This document shows, piece by piece, positions 30,930 through 40,697 of a DNA stretch of 64,000 nucleotides. Position 1 is the stretch's first letter. Each line of letters opens with the position of its first letter. Both the position numbers and the translations under genes were made by a program. The notes beneath the pieces were generated by a model. It searched no databases. It saw only the letters and a list, made by a program, of their open reading frames with translations, and was not told where the DNA came from. Source of the stretch: Bacteroidia bacterium (GTDB lineage: Bacteria; Bacteroidota; Bacteroidia; NS11-12g; UBA9320); contig JAGYJG010000001.1 of NCBI GenBank assembly GCA_018402155.1, positions 1,004,198-1,068,197 on the forward strand, read 5' to 3'.

Positions 30930-32276
30930 TCACATACAACATAATAATCCTGCGAAAATTACTAGTCCTATTAAAAATAGAACAAGGGTATAGGGTATAA
31001 TATCCGTGGCTTTCAATCCAGTAATACTAAGAAGCGGAAGCGCCCAAAAAGGCTGTAACATATTGGTGAGTTGATCACCATATACAAGTGCAAGCACTAT
31101 TTTTGGCAAGTCTACGCCAAGCTGAGTAGCTGCCTGCAACACAATAGGCCCTTGAATAGCCCATTGACCGCCGCCACTAGGTACAAACACATTGACTAAA
31201 CCTGCACTAAAAAAGGTAAAAAGTGGTAAGGTATTTTCATTGGAAATGGCAATAAATCCGTTTGAAATACTAGCCAATAATCCACCGCTTTGCATCAAGG
31301 CCAATATGCCAAAGTACAACGGAAACTGTATGAGTATCCCTGAAGCTCCTTTTATTGCACTATCAACCGCATTTAAAAAAGCTGTAAAATTTTTGTGCAA
31401 CAAGATACACAATGCCATCATAGCAAAGTTGATGAAATTTGGCGTGATAAAACCAAGTGAATGTCCCTTATACGATACAGCCACATAGAGGGCAATGCTG
31501 ACAAAAATAGTACCTACTATTTTACTAAATAGCCTTGACTCGTCTATGCGCTCTGCACCGTGCGCTTTTATGTTACTTTGGGGTAGTATAGAGGCAGGAT
31601 CTAGTGGGGTAAATTTGCCACTATTTTTTTTTCCAAGCCAATAGAAAACCAGAGGTATAAACGCCAAGAGAAGTAACCAAGCTACCACGTTCATAGTGCT
31701 AAAAACTGTATCGTTATACGAAATAGTTAAAGGCAACATATCGTTTTGTGCTAGTGCTTGTAGGTGTCCACTCTCAGCTACTTTGGTAAGTGCCGAGCCA
31801 GATAAACCTCCATGCCAAACCATAAGACCCACATATCCTGCAGCACCAATCAGCGGATAGTTGAGAGGCATATTTTTTCGGCTAAAGTGTTCGCCAACTT
31901 TACGAGCCAGAAGGGCCCCAAAAATAAGAGCTAAACCCCAATTAATAAATGCCACCAAAATAGTAGTAAAAGTAACCACAGCAGCAGCTTGAGCTGATGT
32001 AGAAATGGGCACTACTAGTTTCGCTACCACCCTATCAAAAAAACTGCTTAGTGCAAGGGTATGCCCTAGTACTAGCATTAGCATCATTTGAAAAGCGAAG
32101 GTGAGTAAGCTACTCTCCCACAGTCCCGCTTGCCAGTCTAGCATCAGCAGACCAATACTTTTTTGTGAAATAAATGTAGTAAGTATAACAACAGAAACAG
32201 TAAGTAACACAGCTATACTAAATGGAGAAGGCAAAATTTTCTTAAACCATCGAGCATATAGTTTTATAAAACTCAT
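30930..32276 (-). CDS. short-chain fatty acid transporter (AtoE-like)
   Basis: Polytopic; INWGLALIFGALLARKVGEH, GYVGLMVWHGGLSGSALTKVAESGH, VFVPSGGGQWAIQGPIV. Confidence 0.85.
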   Translation of the reverse strand: MSFIKLYARWFKKILPSPFSIAVLLTVSVVILTTFISQKSIGLLMLDWQAGLWESSLLTFAFQMMLMLVLGHTLALSSFFDRVVAKLVVPISTSAQAAAVVTFTTILVAFINWGLALIFGALLARKVGEHFSRKNMPLNYPLIGAAGYVGLMVWHGGLSGSALTKVAESGHLQALAQNDMLPLTISYNDTVFSTMNVVAWLLLLAFIPLVFYWLGKKNSGKFTPLDPASILPQSNIKAHGAERIDESRLFSKIVGTIFVSIALYVAVSYKGHSLGFITPNFINFAMMALCILLHKNFTAFLNAVDSAIKGASGILIQFPLYFGILALMQSGGLLASISNGFIAISNENTLPLFTFFSAGLVNVFVPSGGGQWAIQGPIVLQAATQLGVDLPKIVLALVYGDQLTNMLQPFWALPLLSITGLKATDIIPYTLVLFLIGLVIFAGLLCCM

Positions 32277-32713
32277 AGTAGGGCAACAATATCTTCTAAG
32301 TATCTGGCATCCAAATCGTCAAAAGTATCAAGAGCATCGCTGTCTATGTCTAGTACAGCAAAAACTTTTCCTTGCCTCATACACGGCACTACAATCTCTG
32401 ACTGTGAGTGAGGGCTACATGCGATATGTCCGTGAAATTTATGTACGTTCGCTACTATTTGTGTGTGTTTAGTTTCCCATGCTACACCACACACCCCTTT
32501 GCCAAAAGGAATACGCGTGCAGGCCACAGGTCCAACAAAAGGACCAAGTACGAGTTCTTTTTTTACTACTCTATAAAATCCAGTCCAATGATGATCTAAA
32601 GTTTGAGAAAGTAGCTGGGCTATATTGGCCATGTTGGCTATATCATCGGCTTCAGGGTCGATAACTGCTTTTATTTGATTGTAAAGCTCTAAGTATTTGA
32701 TGTCTCTATTCAA
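32273..32713 (-). CDS. GAF domain protein, free methionine-(R)-sulfoxide reductase-like
   Basis: HHWTGFYRV, LVLGPFVGPVACTRIPFGKGVCGVAWE, HIACSPHSQSEIVVP with three conserved Cys. Confidence 0.85.
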   Translation of the reverse strand: MNRDIKYLELYNQIKAVIDPEADDIANMANIAQLLSQTLDHHWTGFYRVVKKELVLGPFVGPVACTRIPFGKGVCGVAWETKHTQIVANVHKFHGHIACSPHSQSEIVVPCMRQGKVFAVLDIDSDALDTFDDLDARYLEDIVALL

Positions 32714-32787
32714 AATTATGCTATTAAAACTGTTTTTACACTGCTGTGACTGGTTATGTAGCTAATTTTGGTGCCAACAAAAACACC

Positions 32788-32871
32788 ATGAACTCAAAAG
32801 ATTTAAAAACACTTTTTGTTGTGCTACTTCTCAACGCGTTACTTCTTTTATTTTTATCGTTATCTCTCTAA
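32788..32871 (+). CDS. candidate 27-aa hydrophobic micro-protein
   Basis: ATG at 32788 gives MNSKDLKTLFVVLLLNALLLLFLSLSL* (stop 32869-32871); too short for the supplied track. Confidence 0.3.
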   Translation: MNSKDLKTLFVVLLLNALLLLFLSLSL

Positions 32872-34283
32872 TCAACTTTCTTTTTGAGCACTAAAAATCC
32901 CCATTTAGCGAGCATATTTTTTTCCTCGTCGTAGTTATAATCAAAGACAATATGATAATTGTTGAGTGAGGAAAGGGCTCGATTTACAACGACAGTATCT
33001 GCTCCTCCAAGATCTATAATAAACCGATACACTGAATTTTCACCGCGGTCTATGGTTAGTATATTTTCAGAAGTCATATCAGTATTGAATTCTATTTTAC
33101 TATTTATGGCAAGCGCTGGATTGGCTTTTATTTCATTCATCACCTTATAAAATTCAAAATGCTCTGCCGCATGAGGGGCGTCCCAGTTCACTTCATCTTT
33201 TCCAAAAAAACTCAATCTGTGATCTAGGCCAGCCTCTTGCCCAGTGTAAATAAGCGGCATCCCCCTAAGGGCGTAACTTAGCACTGCCATAGCCTTCCAT
33301 GATTCTGCTAGTCTTTCTTTTATAGTTCCATTCCAACTATTTTCGTCATGGTTAGTTATCATATTCATCGGAAAAACATGGGTACCATTTGCACTATCTT
33401 TCGAACGCATCACTTTTTCTACCTGAAAAGCATCAACCTCTCCAGCATATAATTTATTAAACACGTGGTGCATTTCCCACCCATAGTAAGCATCAAAAGC
33501 TGAGTCAAATTGATCTGGTTTGTGGGTTTCGCTTTCAGCTAGCATAAAGATAGGCTTGATTTTATCCAATGCTGTACGAGCTTGATTCCAAAAATCGGTT
33601 GGCACTTCCATGGCAACGTCGCATCTAAAACCGTCAAGGTCGCATTCAGTTATCCAAAACTGCATACTTTTTATCATTTCGGCACGCATTTCATAATTGT
33701 CATAGTTTAGGTCTGCCACATCTGTCCATCCCCAGCTTTTGCCATCATCACCTATCGGATCAGTTATTTTACCGGTACTATCGTGGGTATACCATTCTGG
33801 GTGTTCAGATATCCAATCGCTATCCCAAGAAGTATGATTTCCTACCCAATCTAGTATTACTTTTATACCCATTTCGTGGCACTTGGCTACTACACGTTTA
33901 AAATCTTCTAAAGTGCCATATCTCGGGTTTACATCGGTATAGTTAGATATAGAATATGGACTACCCCAGTATTTGTTATAATCTGGATAGGGCAGATCTT
34001 CTACAAAAGTATCACCTACGGCTTTTCTATTTCTTTTACCAATGGGCTGTATAGGCATAAACCACAGGATATCTACCCCAAGTTCTTTGAGCTTGGGTAG
34101 TCTATTTTCGAAGGCTTGAAGGGTACCTTCAGGCGTATATTGCCTTAAGTTCACCTCATAAATAGTGGCATTTTGTACCCAATCAGCTGGTAAGGATTTT
34201 GAGATTATTTCACTTCCATTTTTTTGTGGCTTAGCACAAGCTACACATGCAGTAGCTAGTAGTATATATAGGTGTTTTTTCAT
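32868..34283 (-). CDS. GH13 alpha-amylase family lipoprotein
   Basis: Lipobox ACVAC; GH13 motifs VILDWVGNH, DGFRCDVAME, LAESE, ITNHDENSW. Confidence 0.93.
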   Translation of the reverse strand: MKKHLYILLATACVACAKPQKNGSEIISKSLPADWVQNATIYEVNLRQYTPEGTLQAFENRLPKLKELGVDILWFMPIQPIGKRNRKAVGDTFVEDLPYPDYNKYWGSPYSISNYTDVNPRYGTLEDFKRVVAKCHEMGIKVILDWVGNHTSWDSDWISEHPEWYTHDSTGKITDPIGDDGKSWGWTDVADLNYDNYEMRAEMIKSMQFWITECDLDGFRCDVAMEVPTDFWNQARTALDKIKPIFMLAESETHKPDQFDSAFDAYYGWEMHHVFNKLYAGEVDAFQVEKVMRSKDSANGTHVFPMNMITNHDENSWNGTIKERLAESWKAMAVLSYALRGMPLIYTGQEAGLDHRLSFFGKDEVNWDAPHAAEHFEFYKVMNEIKANPALAINSKIEFNTDMTSENILTIDRGENSVYRFIIDLGGADTVVVNRALSSLNNYHIVFDYNYDEEKNMLAKWGFLVLKKKVD

Positions 34284-35497
34284 GATAATGTAGTGGTTTT
34301 TGTAAGGTTATATGTTGCAAATAATGAAATAAATAATGAACTAAGGGTAATGAATCCAAGCGATTCTGTAATATCTGATAGCCAATTACCAATAAACAAT
34401 TCAGAGGTAAACGTAATAAAAAATAATGGAATATAAAGTAGCCAAATAAGTCGCGAATTGTTAAGATTTTTATATAATAAAATTACAAGAGGAGTTAAAA
34501 AAACAAAGTAACATTTCCAAGCTAGCGGAGAAAAGACAGGGATAAAAGAAAGAACAATCAACCATTGAACAGCAAATCCATTTGTAATGTTTCGAGTATT
34601 GTAAAATCGAACAGCCACAAAAAACCCAATGAAAGCTATGACGACCAATGAAATAATCTTAGTTTGTGGGAGACTCAGTTCTGCAATATTGAATTGAAAA
34701 TCACCATAACGACTAGTTTCAGAAAATAGTCCACAAACGAAACTCCATAGTGATTGATTGAAGTGAATACATTGTAAACCCTGAGCTACCTGTTGGGTAT
34801 ACCACTGGATATAAAGTACGCTGCTTCCCTTTCCAAAGTAGGCGATTACCGCACTATATGTTACAATGAGACCTAATGCGGTATACGCCGATGTCTTAAA
34901 TTCTTTTTTGTATAGTAAAAAAGCAAATAAAATAAGAGGATAGGCTTTTGTACTAATGGCCAGAGCAAGGAGTAAACCCGCCCAAAAATACCTGCCACGA
35001 AGATGTAATATCAGGACTGCAATGCAGACTCCTAACAAGGTAACATTCACTTGAAGATTACTTATTTCTTCTATTAAAATACGAAAAGTAAGCAAAAATG
35101 GCACAATAAATTGTGGTGAGGTAAGCACTATTTCCGACTCAATTTTGGTGCTCAGTTTAAAAACCAATCTTTTTTGAAAAAAATATGAAAATGTCCACCG
35201 GAAAATATACCAATAGGTAATTAGTATCCCCAAAAGCCAAGTTAATCTAAGACCTACAAAGCTTATCCCATTTAGCCAATGAATAGGAATAGCAGCTAAA
35301 CTCATGAAAGGCGGCCAAGTATTTCGATGTTCACTATATATATACTGCTTTTCCCAGGCCAATCTACCTGCCTCTACATAACCCCCAAAATCGCCTTCTC
35401 TTTGTATATCGCGAGCAAGCTCTAGAAAGAGAAAAAAGCCCAAAACAACTGTAATAAAAACAGCTATTTGGTACTGATATTTACGCGCAAAATCCAT
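34280..35497 (-). CDS. polytopic membrane glycosyltransferase, GT87 / DUF2029-like
   Basis: Many hydrophobic helices; RDIQREGDFGGYVEAGRLAWEKQYIYSEHRNTWPPFMSLAAIPIHWL and STKAYPLILFAFLLYKKEFK as in GT-C/DUF2029 proteins; overlaps the GH13 gene by 4 bp. Confidence 0.7.
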   Translation of the reverse strand: MDFARKYQYQIAVFITVVLGFFLFLELARDIQREGDFGGYVEAGRLAWEKQYIYSEHRNTWPPFMSLAAIPIHWLNGISFVGLRLTWLLGILITYWYIFRWTFSYFFQKRLVFKLSTKIESEIVLTSPQFIVPFLLTFRILIEEISNLQVNVTLLGVCIAVLILHLRGRYFWAGLLLALAISTKAYPLILFAFLLYKKEFKTSAYTALGLIVTYSAVIAYFGKGSSVLYIQWYTQQVAQGLQCIHFNQSLWSFVCGLFSETSRYGDFQFNIAELSLPQTKIISLVVIAFIGFFVAVRFYNTRNITNGFAVQWLIVLSFIPVFSPLAWKCYFVFLTPLVILLYKNLNNSRLIWLLYIPLFFITFTSELFIGNWLSDITESLGFITLSSLFISLFATYNLTKTTTLS

Positions 35498-35504
35498 GAC
35501 CTGA

Positions 35505-37760
35505 TTATTTCGTTGACAATACAGTCACTTTATATGTCCAAGATGCTTTATTAAATGATACCTCTACCTCATTTTTAAAGTATTTACGTTTGTAAGCTAA
35601 CGTCTTGTCTGTATTTTCTACAATCACCAAATCTCCATAAACTAAAGCAAGGTTATCGTTTCGTATTTGCGCTAAATTTGCTATCTCTTTTTGCAATGCA
35701 ACTTCTTGTTCTTCCAAATTTTCAAATCGCATCATCCTTCGATTATCTGGATCTCCCGCCCCTGCCATTCCTATTTCGTCTCCATAATATATGATTGGAA
35801 TACCCGGTATAGTCAAGTTAAACGCATTGAACATAGCCATTTTTTGATAGGCTAGTGAATCTTGGACTTCTATGGTTTGTTTCCACCCCATACGTTTATG
35901 CTCCATAGTCGAAGAGCTTAGACTCAATGTACCATCTGCATAGCTTATAAATCGAGGTTTATCCTGGTTTCCAGTAATATTTCCCATGAGGTGGTGCGAG
36001 CCATAAGTGTTCAGACTAGCTTCTAATGCGTGCCCAAGTCGAGTCATAGATTCTTGCTCAGTGGCAAATACAGGTAAAGCATTGTCATACATATTAAAAT
36101 CGAACTGCGCATCCAACAATCCAGAGCCTATATAGCTGTCTATGAGGTCATATGTTCCATACGTTTCGCCTATTTGGTATATATACTTACCTTTTTCTTG
36201 GCTTACTTTTTTCACTTTCTTATTGAGTGTGCGCCAAAAATTATTAGGTATATGCTTGGTGGCATCATGACGAAAACCATCAAAATCGTATTCCGTAATC
36301 CAATGCAGTGCTGAGTCTACCATGAAATCTGTCACTTGTTGATCCATCAAATTTAGGGTAGGCAAAAACGTATCAAACCATGTGGTGAGTCTATGGCTAT
36401 CCCAGTTTTCAGTATTCATAGTGCCATCTTCAAAGTAAAGTGATGTCACCCAGTCTTTGTGTTTCTGATATACGGGGTGTTGCTCATGCACGTGGTTAGC
36501 TACATAGTCTAATAGCACACTCAATCCGTTATTGTGTGCGGTACGTAGCATTTCTCTCACTTCCTCTGGTGTACCTAGTCTGTAATCTACCGTAGTACTG
36601 GTGATAGGCCAATAGCCGTGATAGCCACTAAATTTAGTGTCAGGATCGCTAAATTGCCCCCATGCATCAGTTGGGTTTTGGGTAATCGGGGATATCCAAA
36701 TCGTATTTATCCCTAAATCTCTAAAATATCCTTGATTTATTTTTTGCGTTATCCCTGCTATATCTCCTCCGAAGTACTGTGCCTTTTGAAGTATTTCAGG
36801 ATTATTTACCCGTGTGTCATTCTTTGGGTCTCCATTTACAAATCGGTCTATCATCATAAAATACATAATGCTGCTATGCCAGTCATTGTTATTTAATTTT
36901 TTAGCATCAGTAATTACGATTCCTTTTTCTAGAGGTATCAGTAAGTCATTACTCACAGCGTCTTGATTGTATCCAAAAATTCGGATATGAGAACGATTTG
37001 TATGTTTAGCAAAGACAGGAATTAGGAGTGTAAAATGATTACCATCTTTTATAGTTTCTATGCTGAAGTTATTCCAATAAGCGTAAATATTATCGGTATT
37101 TACAGAAGAAATCACGATTTCATTGGTTGAAAAAGATTCGGTTACAATGGACGGTATTAGCTCTTTGGGAGGTCCCGAAACCTCAAGCACATTATTTAAT
37201 CCACCCATGCCGTTACTTACTTTAATGGGATTACTTGGGTCATCTATTTCTTTACCATCGGCTACGAGCTTGTATTGATACTTTCCAGGCTTGACATTAA
37301 ATTGGGCTATCCAATGATTATGATCAGACTTAATGAGCTCGGTTTGGGAAGCATCCCAGTTGTTGAACTCACCTTTTACCCTTACCGACGAATAATCCTC
37401 TTTGAAGTCTACGAATAGTTCTGCAAGTTTAGTTTTCTTTCCTTTCACCAAGATAGAATAAGGAATACCTTCAGCGTAAATGGTAAGATTACTTAGTGGC
37501 TTTGCATTTTTACTTACTAAGTATAGATTAGTCGTATCCAACGATATCATAATGGCATCATCTGAAACGACAGAATCAATTTTTACAGGACTATCAAAAT
37601 AATCAGCAATAACTACAACGGTAGTATCACCTACCAACTGAATAGGAGAGGCCAAACCAAAGAGCTTAGAACCCTCTGAAAGAGACGTATTTTTTGAGCA
37701 TCCTGATGCCAAAATAAGAAAAGTAATTGCAAGAACGATTGACTTAGTTAAATGGTGCAT
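35505..37760 (-). CDS. GH13 alpha-amylase/cyclomaltodextrinase-like lipoprotein with N-terminal glycogen-binding-type domain
   Basis: Lipobox LASGC; SVRVKGEFNNWDASQTEL...PGKYQYKLVADGKEIDDPSNP (E-set/CBM48-like); SVLLDYVANHVHEQHP, FDGFRHDATKHIP, IGETYG, GNQDKPR. Confidence 0.93.
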   Translation of the reverse strand: MHHLTKSIVLAITFLILASGCSKNTSLSEGSKLFGLASPIQLVGDTTVVVIADYFDSPVKIDSVVSDDAIMISLDTTNLYLVSKNAKPLSNLTIYAEGIPYSILVKGKKTKLAELFVDFKEDYSSVRVKGEFNNWDASQTELIKSDHNHWIAQFNVKPGKYQYKLVADGKEIDDPSNPIKVSNGMGGLNNVLEVSGPPKELIPSIVTESFSTNEIVISSVNTDNIYAYWNNFSIETIKDGNHFTLLIPVFAKHTNRSHIRIFGYNQDAVSNDLLIPLEKGIVITDAKKLNNNDWHSSIMYFMMIDRFVNGDPKNDTRVNNPEILQKAQYFGGDIAGITQKINQGYFRDLGINTIWISPITQNPTDAWGQFSDPDTKFSGYHGYWPITSTTVDYRLGTPEEVREMLRTAHNNGLSVLLDYVANHVHEQHPVYQKHKDWVTSLYFEDGTMNTENWDSHRLTTWFDTFLPTLNLMDQQVTDFMVDSALHWITEYDFDGFRHDATKHIPNNFWRTLNKKVKKVSQEKGKYIYQIGETYGTYDLIDSYIGSGLLDAQFDFNMYDNALPVFATEQESMTRLGHALEASLNTYGSHHLMGNITGNQDKPRFISYADGTLSLSSSTMEHKRMGWKQTIEVQDSLAYQKMAMFNAFNLTIPGIPIIYYGDEIGMAGAGDPDNRRMMRFENLEEQEVALQKEIANLAQIRNDNLALVYGDLVIVENTDKTLAYKRKYFKNEVEVSFNKASWTYKVTVLSTK

Positions 37761-37777
37761 AGTGTCATTTTTACCCT
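37761..37777. promoter_or_regulatory. candidate operator, copy 1 of the AGTGTnAwwwTTACrCT palindrome
   Basis: AGTGTCATTTTTACCCT, abutting the start codon of the GH13 gene. Confidence 0.6.
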
Positions 37778-37810
37778 AAGGCAATTATAAGAAAAAAATA
37801 CAACAAGCTG

Positions 37811-40030
37811 TTAACTCAGTATTTCTATGCCTTGTTTTGTGACAGACACGTTTTTTACCTCTCCTCTAAAACGTATTTTAAAAGAAAAACTTTTCCAGTT
37901 TTCGGGTAGAAAAGGTTTGAAGGAGAGTTCACCATTTTTAACCCGCATACCGGCAAATCCTTTGACAATGCTCATCCATGTGCCCGCCATACTGGTAATA
38001 TGTAGGCCATCTCTTGTATCGTTATTATAGTCATCTAAATCTAATCTTGCTGTTCTGAGATAAAATTCATAAGCACGTTTTTCATCGCCTAGTTTTGCTG
38101 CTAAAATACTGTGAACACAAGGGCTGAGAGAAGACTCGTGAACAGTAATGGGCTCATAAAAATCATAATGTTTGCGGTGTTGCTCATCGGAGTATTCATC
38201 TTCAAAGAAATAGAAACCTTGGAGTGTATCTGCCTGTTTTATGTAACAACTACGTAGTATCCTGTCCCAGCTCCAGTGCTCTACGATAGGGAGTTGACTA
38301 GTAGGTAGGTTTTTCACTGGTATTAGTTCTTTGTCTAGGAAACCGTCTTGTTGTAAGAAAACGCCGTACTTCTCGGAGAAAGGATAGTACATATTTTGGG
38401 CTATTTCTTCCCATTTTTCTCCTTCTTTTTCGTCCAATGCTGTGATTTCTAAAATACGAGCGAAGTCACTTGCATAGTGATGTTTTACCCAGGCCAAAGA
38501 CTCACTAGCATAGCTCATACACCAAGCTGCTATTTTATTAGTATACCAGTTGTTATTAACATTATTTTCAAACTCATTTGGTCCAGTAACGCCCAGTATT
38601 ACGTATTGCTCACGATCTTCGCTCCAATTTACTCGTTGCGCCCAAAAACGTGCGATTCCTATGAGTACCTCCAAACCATATTCGGCTAAATATTTTTTGT
38701 CTCCGGTATAGCCTATATAGTCAAATATTGCATAAGCTATTGCTCCGTTTCGGTGTATTTCTTCAAAAGTTATTTCCCACTCGTTATGGCATTCTTCGCC
38801 ATTCATAGTCACCATAGGATAAAGCGCTGCACCACCTGAAAACCCTAATTTTTGTGCATTTTCTATTGCTTTTTGCAAGTGTTTGTGACGATAGATGAGT
38901 AGATTTCGCGCTACTTCTTGGCTAGCGGTGGCTTGATAAAATGGTAAGCAGTAAGCCTCTGTATCCCAATAGGTACTTCCACCGTATTTTTCACCAGTAA
39001 AACCTTTGGGACCTATATTTAAGCGTTCGTCTTCACCCGTATAGGTGCAGTTTAATTGAAAAATATTAAAACGGATAGCCTGCTGCGCAGAGATGTCTCC
39101 TTCTATTATAATATCACTTTCTTCCCACTTTGCAGCCCAAGCTCCCTTATTTGCGAGAAGCAAATCCTTAAAACTGCGGTATTTTATACTCTCTATTTCT
39201 GCGTGTATCGTAGTTTCTATATCTTCTGGTGCTATATCCAAACTAGAAACTATAACAGCGCGCTTTTCTACCACTACTTGTTGCCCGTTTTTGGCATTAA
39301 AAACAGTTGCAATTTTAGCTGTTTTTTTATTGCAATCGCTGGTGATGAAAGGTATATTCTTACCATCGTACTGCACATTTGTATGGGTCTCTACTCCTAC
39401 TTGAAATTTGGTCTTTTTGGTTTCAGTAATTACCATACAAGCATTGCCTCCTGCATGTGTTTTTATACCATTCCAAAATTTTTCATCGTAGTTAGAATCT
39501 TCATTACTCACATTGCCGTATATATATGATGCTATTTTTATTTCTGCATCGTGATCTAAAGAAAAAGAATAGCTAAAAGCAGCTTGCCTACTATCACTCA
39601 AACTACAAAAACGCTCTACCTTCGCTTTTACAGTTATGCCATTGTTTAGGGTAGTGGTAAAGGTGCGCAGTAGTACACCGGTTTGCATATCTAATGAGCG
39701 ACAAAACTCTTTGACCTCTGTTTTATCAAGATTTAGCGACTCACCATTGATACGTATATTAATTCGCATCCAATTGGGAGCATTTAGAACCTTAGCAAAA
39801 TATTCTGGATATCCATTTTTCCACCAGCCCACGCGAGTTTTATCCGGATAGTATACTCCTGCAACATAGTTACCTTGCAAACTATCGCCGGTATATTTCT
39901 CTTCAAAATTAGCCCGCTGGCCAAATTTACCATTTCCAAGACTAAAAATACTTTCAGATATCCTGTTTAAGCTAGGGTCAAAACCCTCTTCTACGATATG
40001 CCAAGGGTGATGTTTTATGTAGTTTTTCAT
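37811..40030 (-). CDS. glycoside hydrolase family 65 (maltose phosphorylase-like)
   Basis: PWHIVEEGFDPSLNRISESIFSLGNGKFGQRANFEE; GEKYGGSTYWDTEAYCLPFYQ; NGEECHNEWEITFEEIHRNGAIAYAI (catalytic Glu region). Confidence 0.93.
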   Translation of the reverse strand: MKNYIKHHPWHIVEEGFDPSLNRISESIFSLGNGKFGQRANFEEKYTGDSLQGNYVAGVYYPDKTRVGWWKNGYPEYFAKVLNAPNWMRINIRINGESLNLDKTEVKEFCRSLDMQTGVLLRTFTTTLNNGITVKAKVERFCSLSDSRQAAFSYSFSLDHDAEIKIASYIYGNVSNEDSNYDEKFWNGIKTHAGGNACMVITETKKTKFQVGVETHTNVQYDGKNIPFITSDCNKKTAKIATVFNAKNGQQVVVEKRAVIVSSLDIAPEDIETTIHAEIESIKYRSFKDLLLANKGAWAAKWEESDIIIEGDISAQQAIRFNIFQLNCTYTGEDERLNIGPKGFTGEKYGGSTYWDTEAYCLPFYQATASQEVARNLLIYRHKHLQKAIENAQKLGFSGGAALYPMVTMNGEECHNEWEITFEEIHRNGAIAYAIFDYIGYTGDKKYLAEYGLEVLIGIARFWAQRVNWSEDREQYVILGVTGPNEFENNVNNNWYTNKIAAWCMSYASESLAWVKHHYASDFARILEITALDEKEGEKWEEIAQNMYYPFSEKYGVFLQQDGFLDKELIPVKNLPTSQLPIVEHWSWDRILRSCYIKQADTLQGFYFFEDEYSDEQHRKHYDFYEPITVHESSLSPCVHSILAAKLGDEKRAYEFYLRTARLDLDDYNNDTRDGLHITSMAGTWMSIVKGFAGMRVKNGELSFKPFLPENWKSFSFKIRFRGEVKNVSVTKQGIEILS

Positions 40031-40046
40031 TCAAAAAGAACTATTT

Positions 40047-40697
40047 TCAATACAGCTTTTTAAAAATTTCTAGATCGGCATCAAGCCAACTATTTATTTG
40101 TATTTGCGCACCTTTCAGACCTTTATCTTGACCAAAAAGTACAGATTTCATGCCTGCCTTTTTTGCAGCAGTAAGTCCCGCCTGAGAGTCTTCTATGACC
40201 AAACAGTTTTCTGGAGATACTTGTAGTTTTTCTGCAGCCAGTAAAAAAATATCCGGTTCAGGTTTCGAATTTGGGGTCATGCCTCCATCTACTATGGCAT
40301 GAAAAGCAAGCACAAGGTCTAGTTTATCTATAATGCGAATAGCATTTTTGCTGCTAGAGCCTACGGCTACTTTTAAGCCTACACCTTTAGCTAGGGCATT
40401 AAAATTTTTAAATCCTTCAAAAACCTCATCTGGATTCATTGTATCTATAAACTCCAAATACATTTGGTTTTTTTTATGGAGTAAATGCTGCTTATCCGCT
40501 TCAGATATTCGTGAATTGCTCCATTTCAGAATTTTATCTAACGATTCCTTTCTTCCAACACCTTTAAGTTTTTGGTTTTGTTTTTCGGTGAGGTTATAAT
40601 CCAACTGACCACCTACCCATTTCCAACTTTTATAATGGTATTTGGCAGTGTCAGTGATTACACCATCTAAATCGTAAATACAGGCTTTTAGGCTCAT
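40047..40697 (-). CDS. pgmB: beta-phosphoglucomutase
   Basis: HAD motif ACIYDLDGVITDTAKYHYKSWK, GVGRKESLDKIL, AVGSSSKNA, VIEDSQAGLTAAKKAGM. Confidence 0.95.
   Translation of the reverse strand: MSLKACIYDLDGVITDTAKYHYKSWKWVGGQLDYNLTEKQNQKLKGVGRKESLDKILKWSNSRISEADKQHLLHKKNQMYLEFIDTMNPDEVFEGFKNFNALAKGVGLKVAVGSSSKNAIRIIDKLDLVLAFHAIVDGGMTPNSKPEPDIFLLAAEKLQVSPENCLVIEDSQAGLTAAKKAGMKSVLFGQDKGLKGAQIQINSWLDADLEIFKKLY

Noticed and set aside
32733-32742. TTTTTACACT, half of the maltose-locus palindrome, upstream of the 27-aa ORF
   Set aside because: The left half (AGTGT) is missing; the 17-mer reads AAAACTGTTTTTACACT, so it does not meet the motif.
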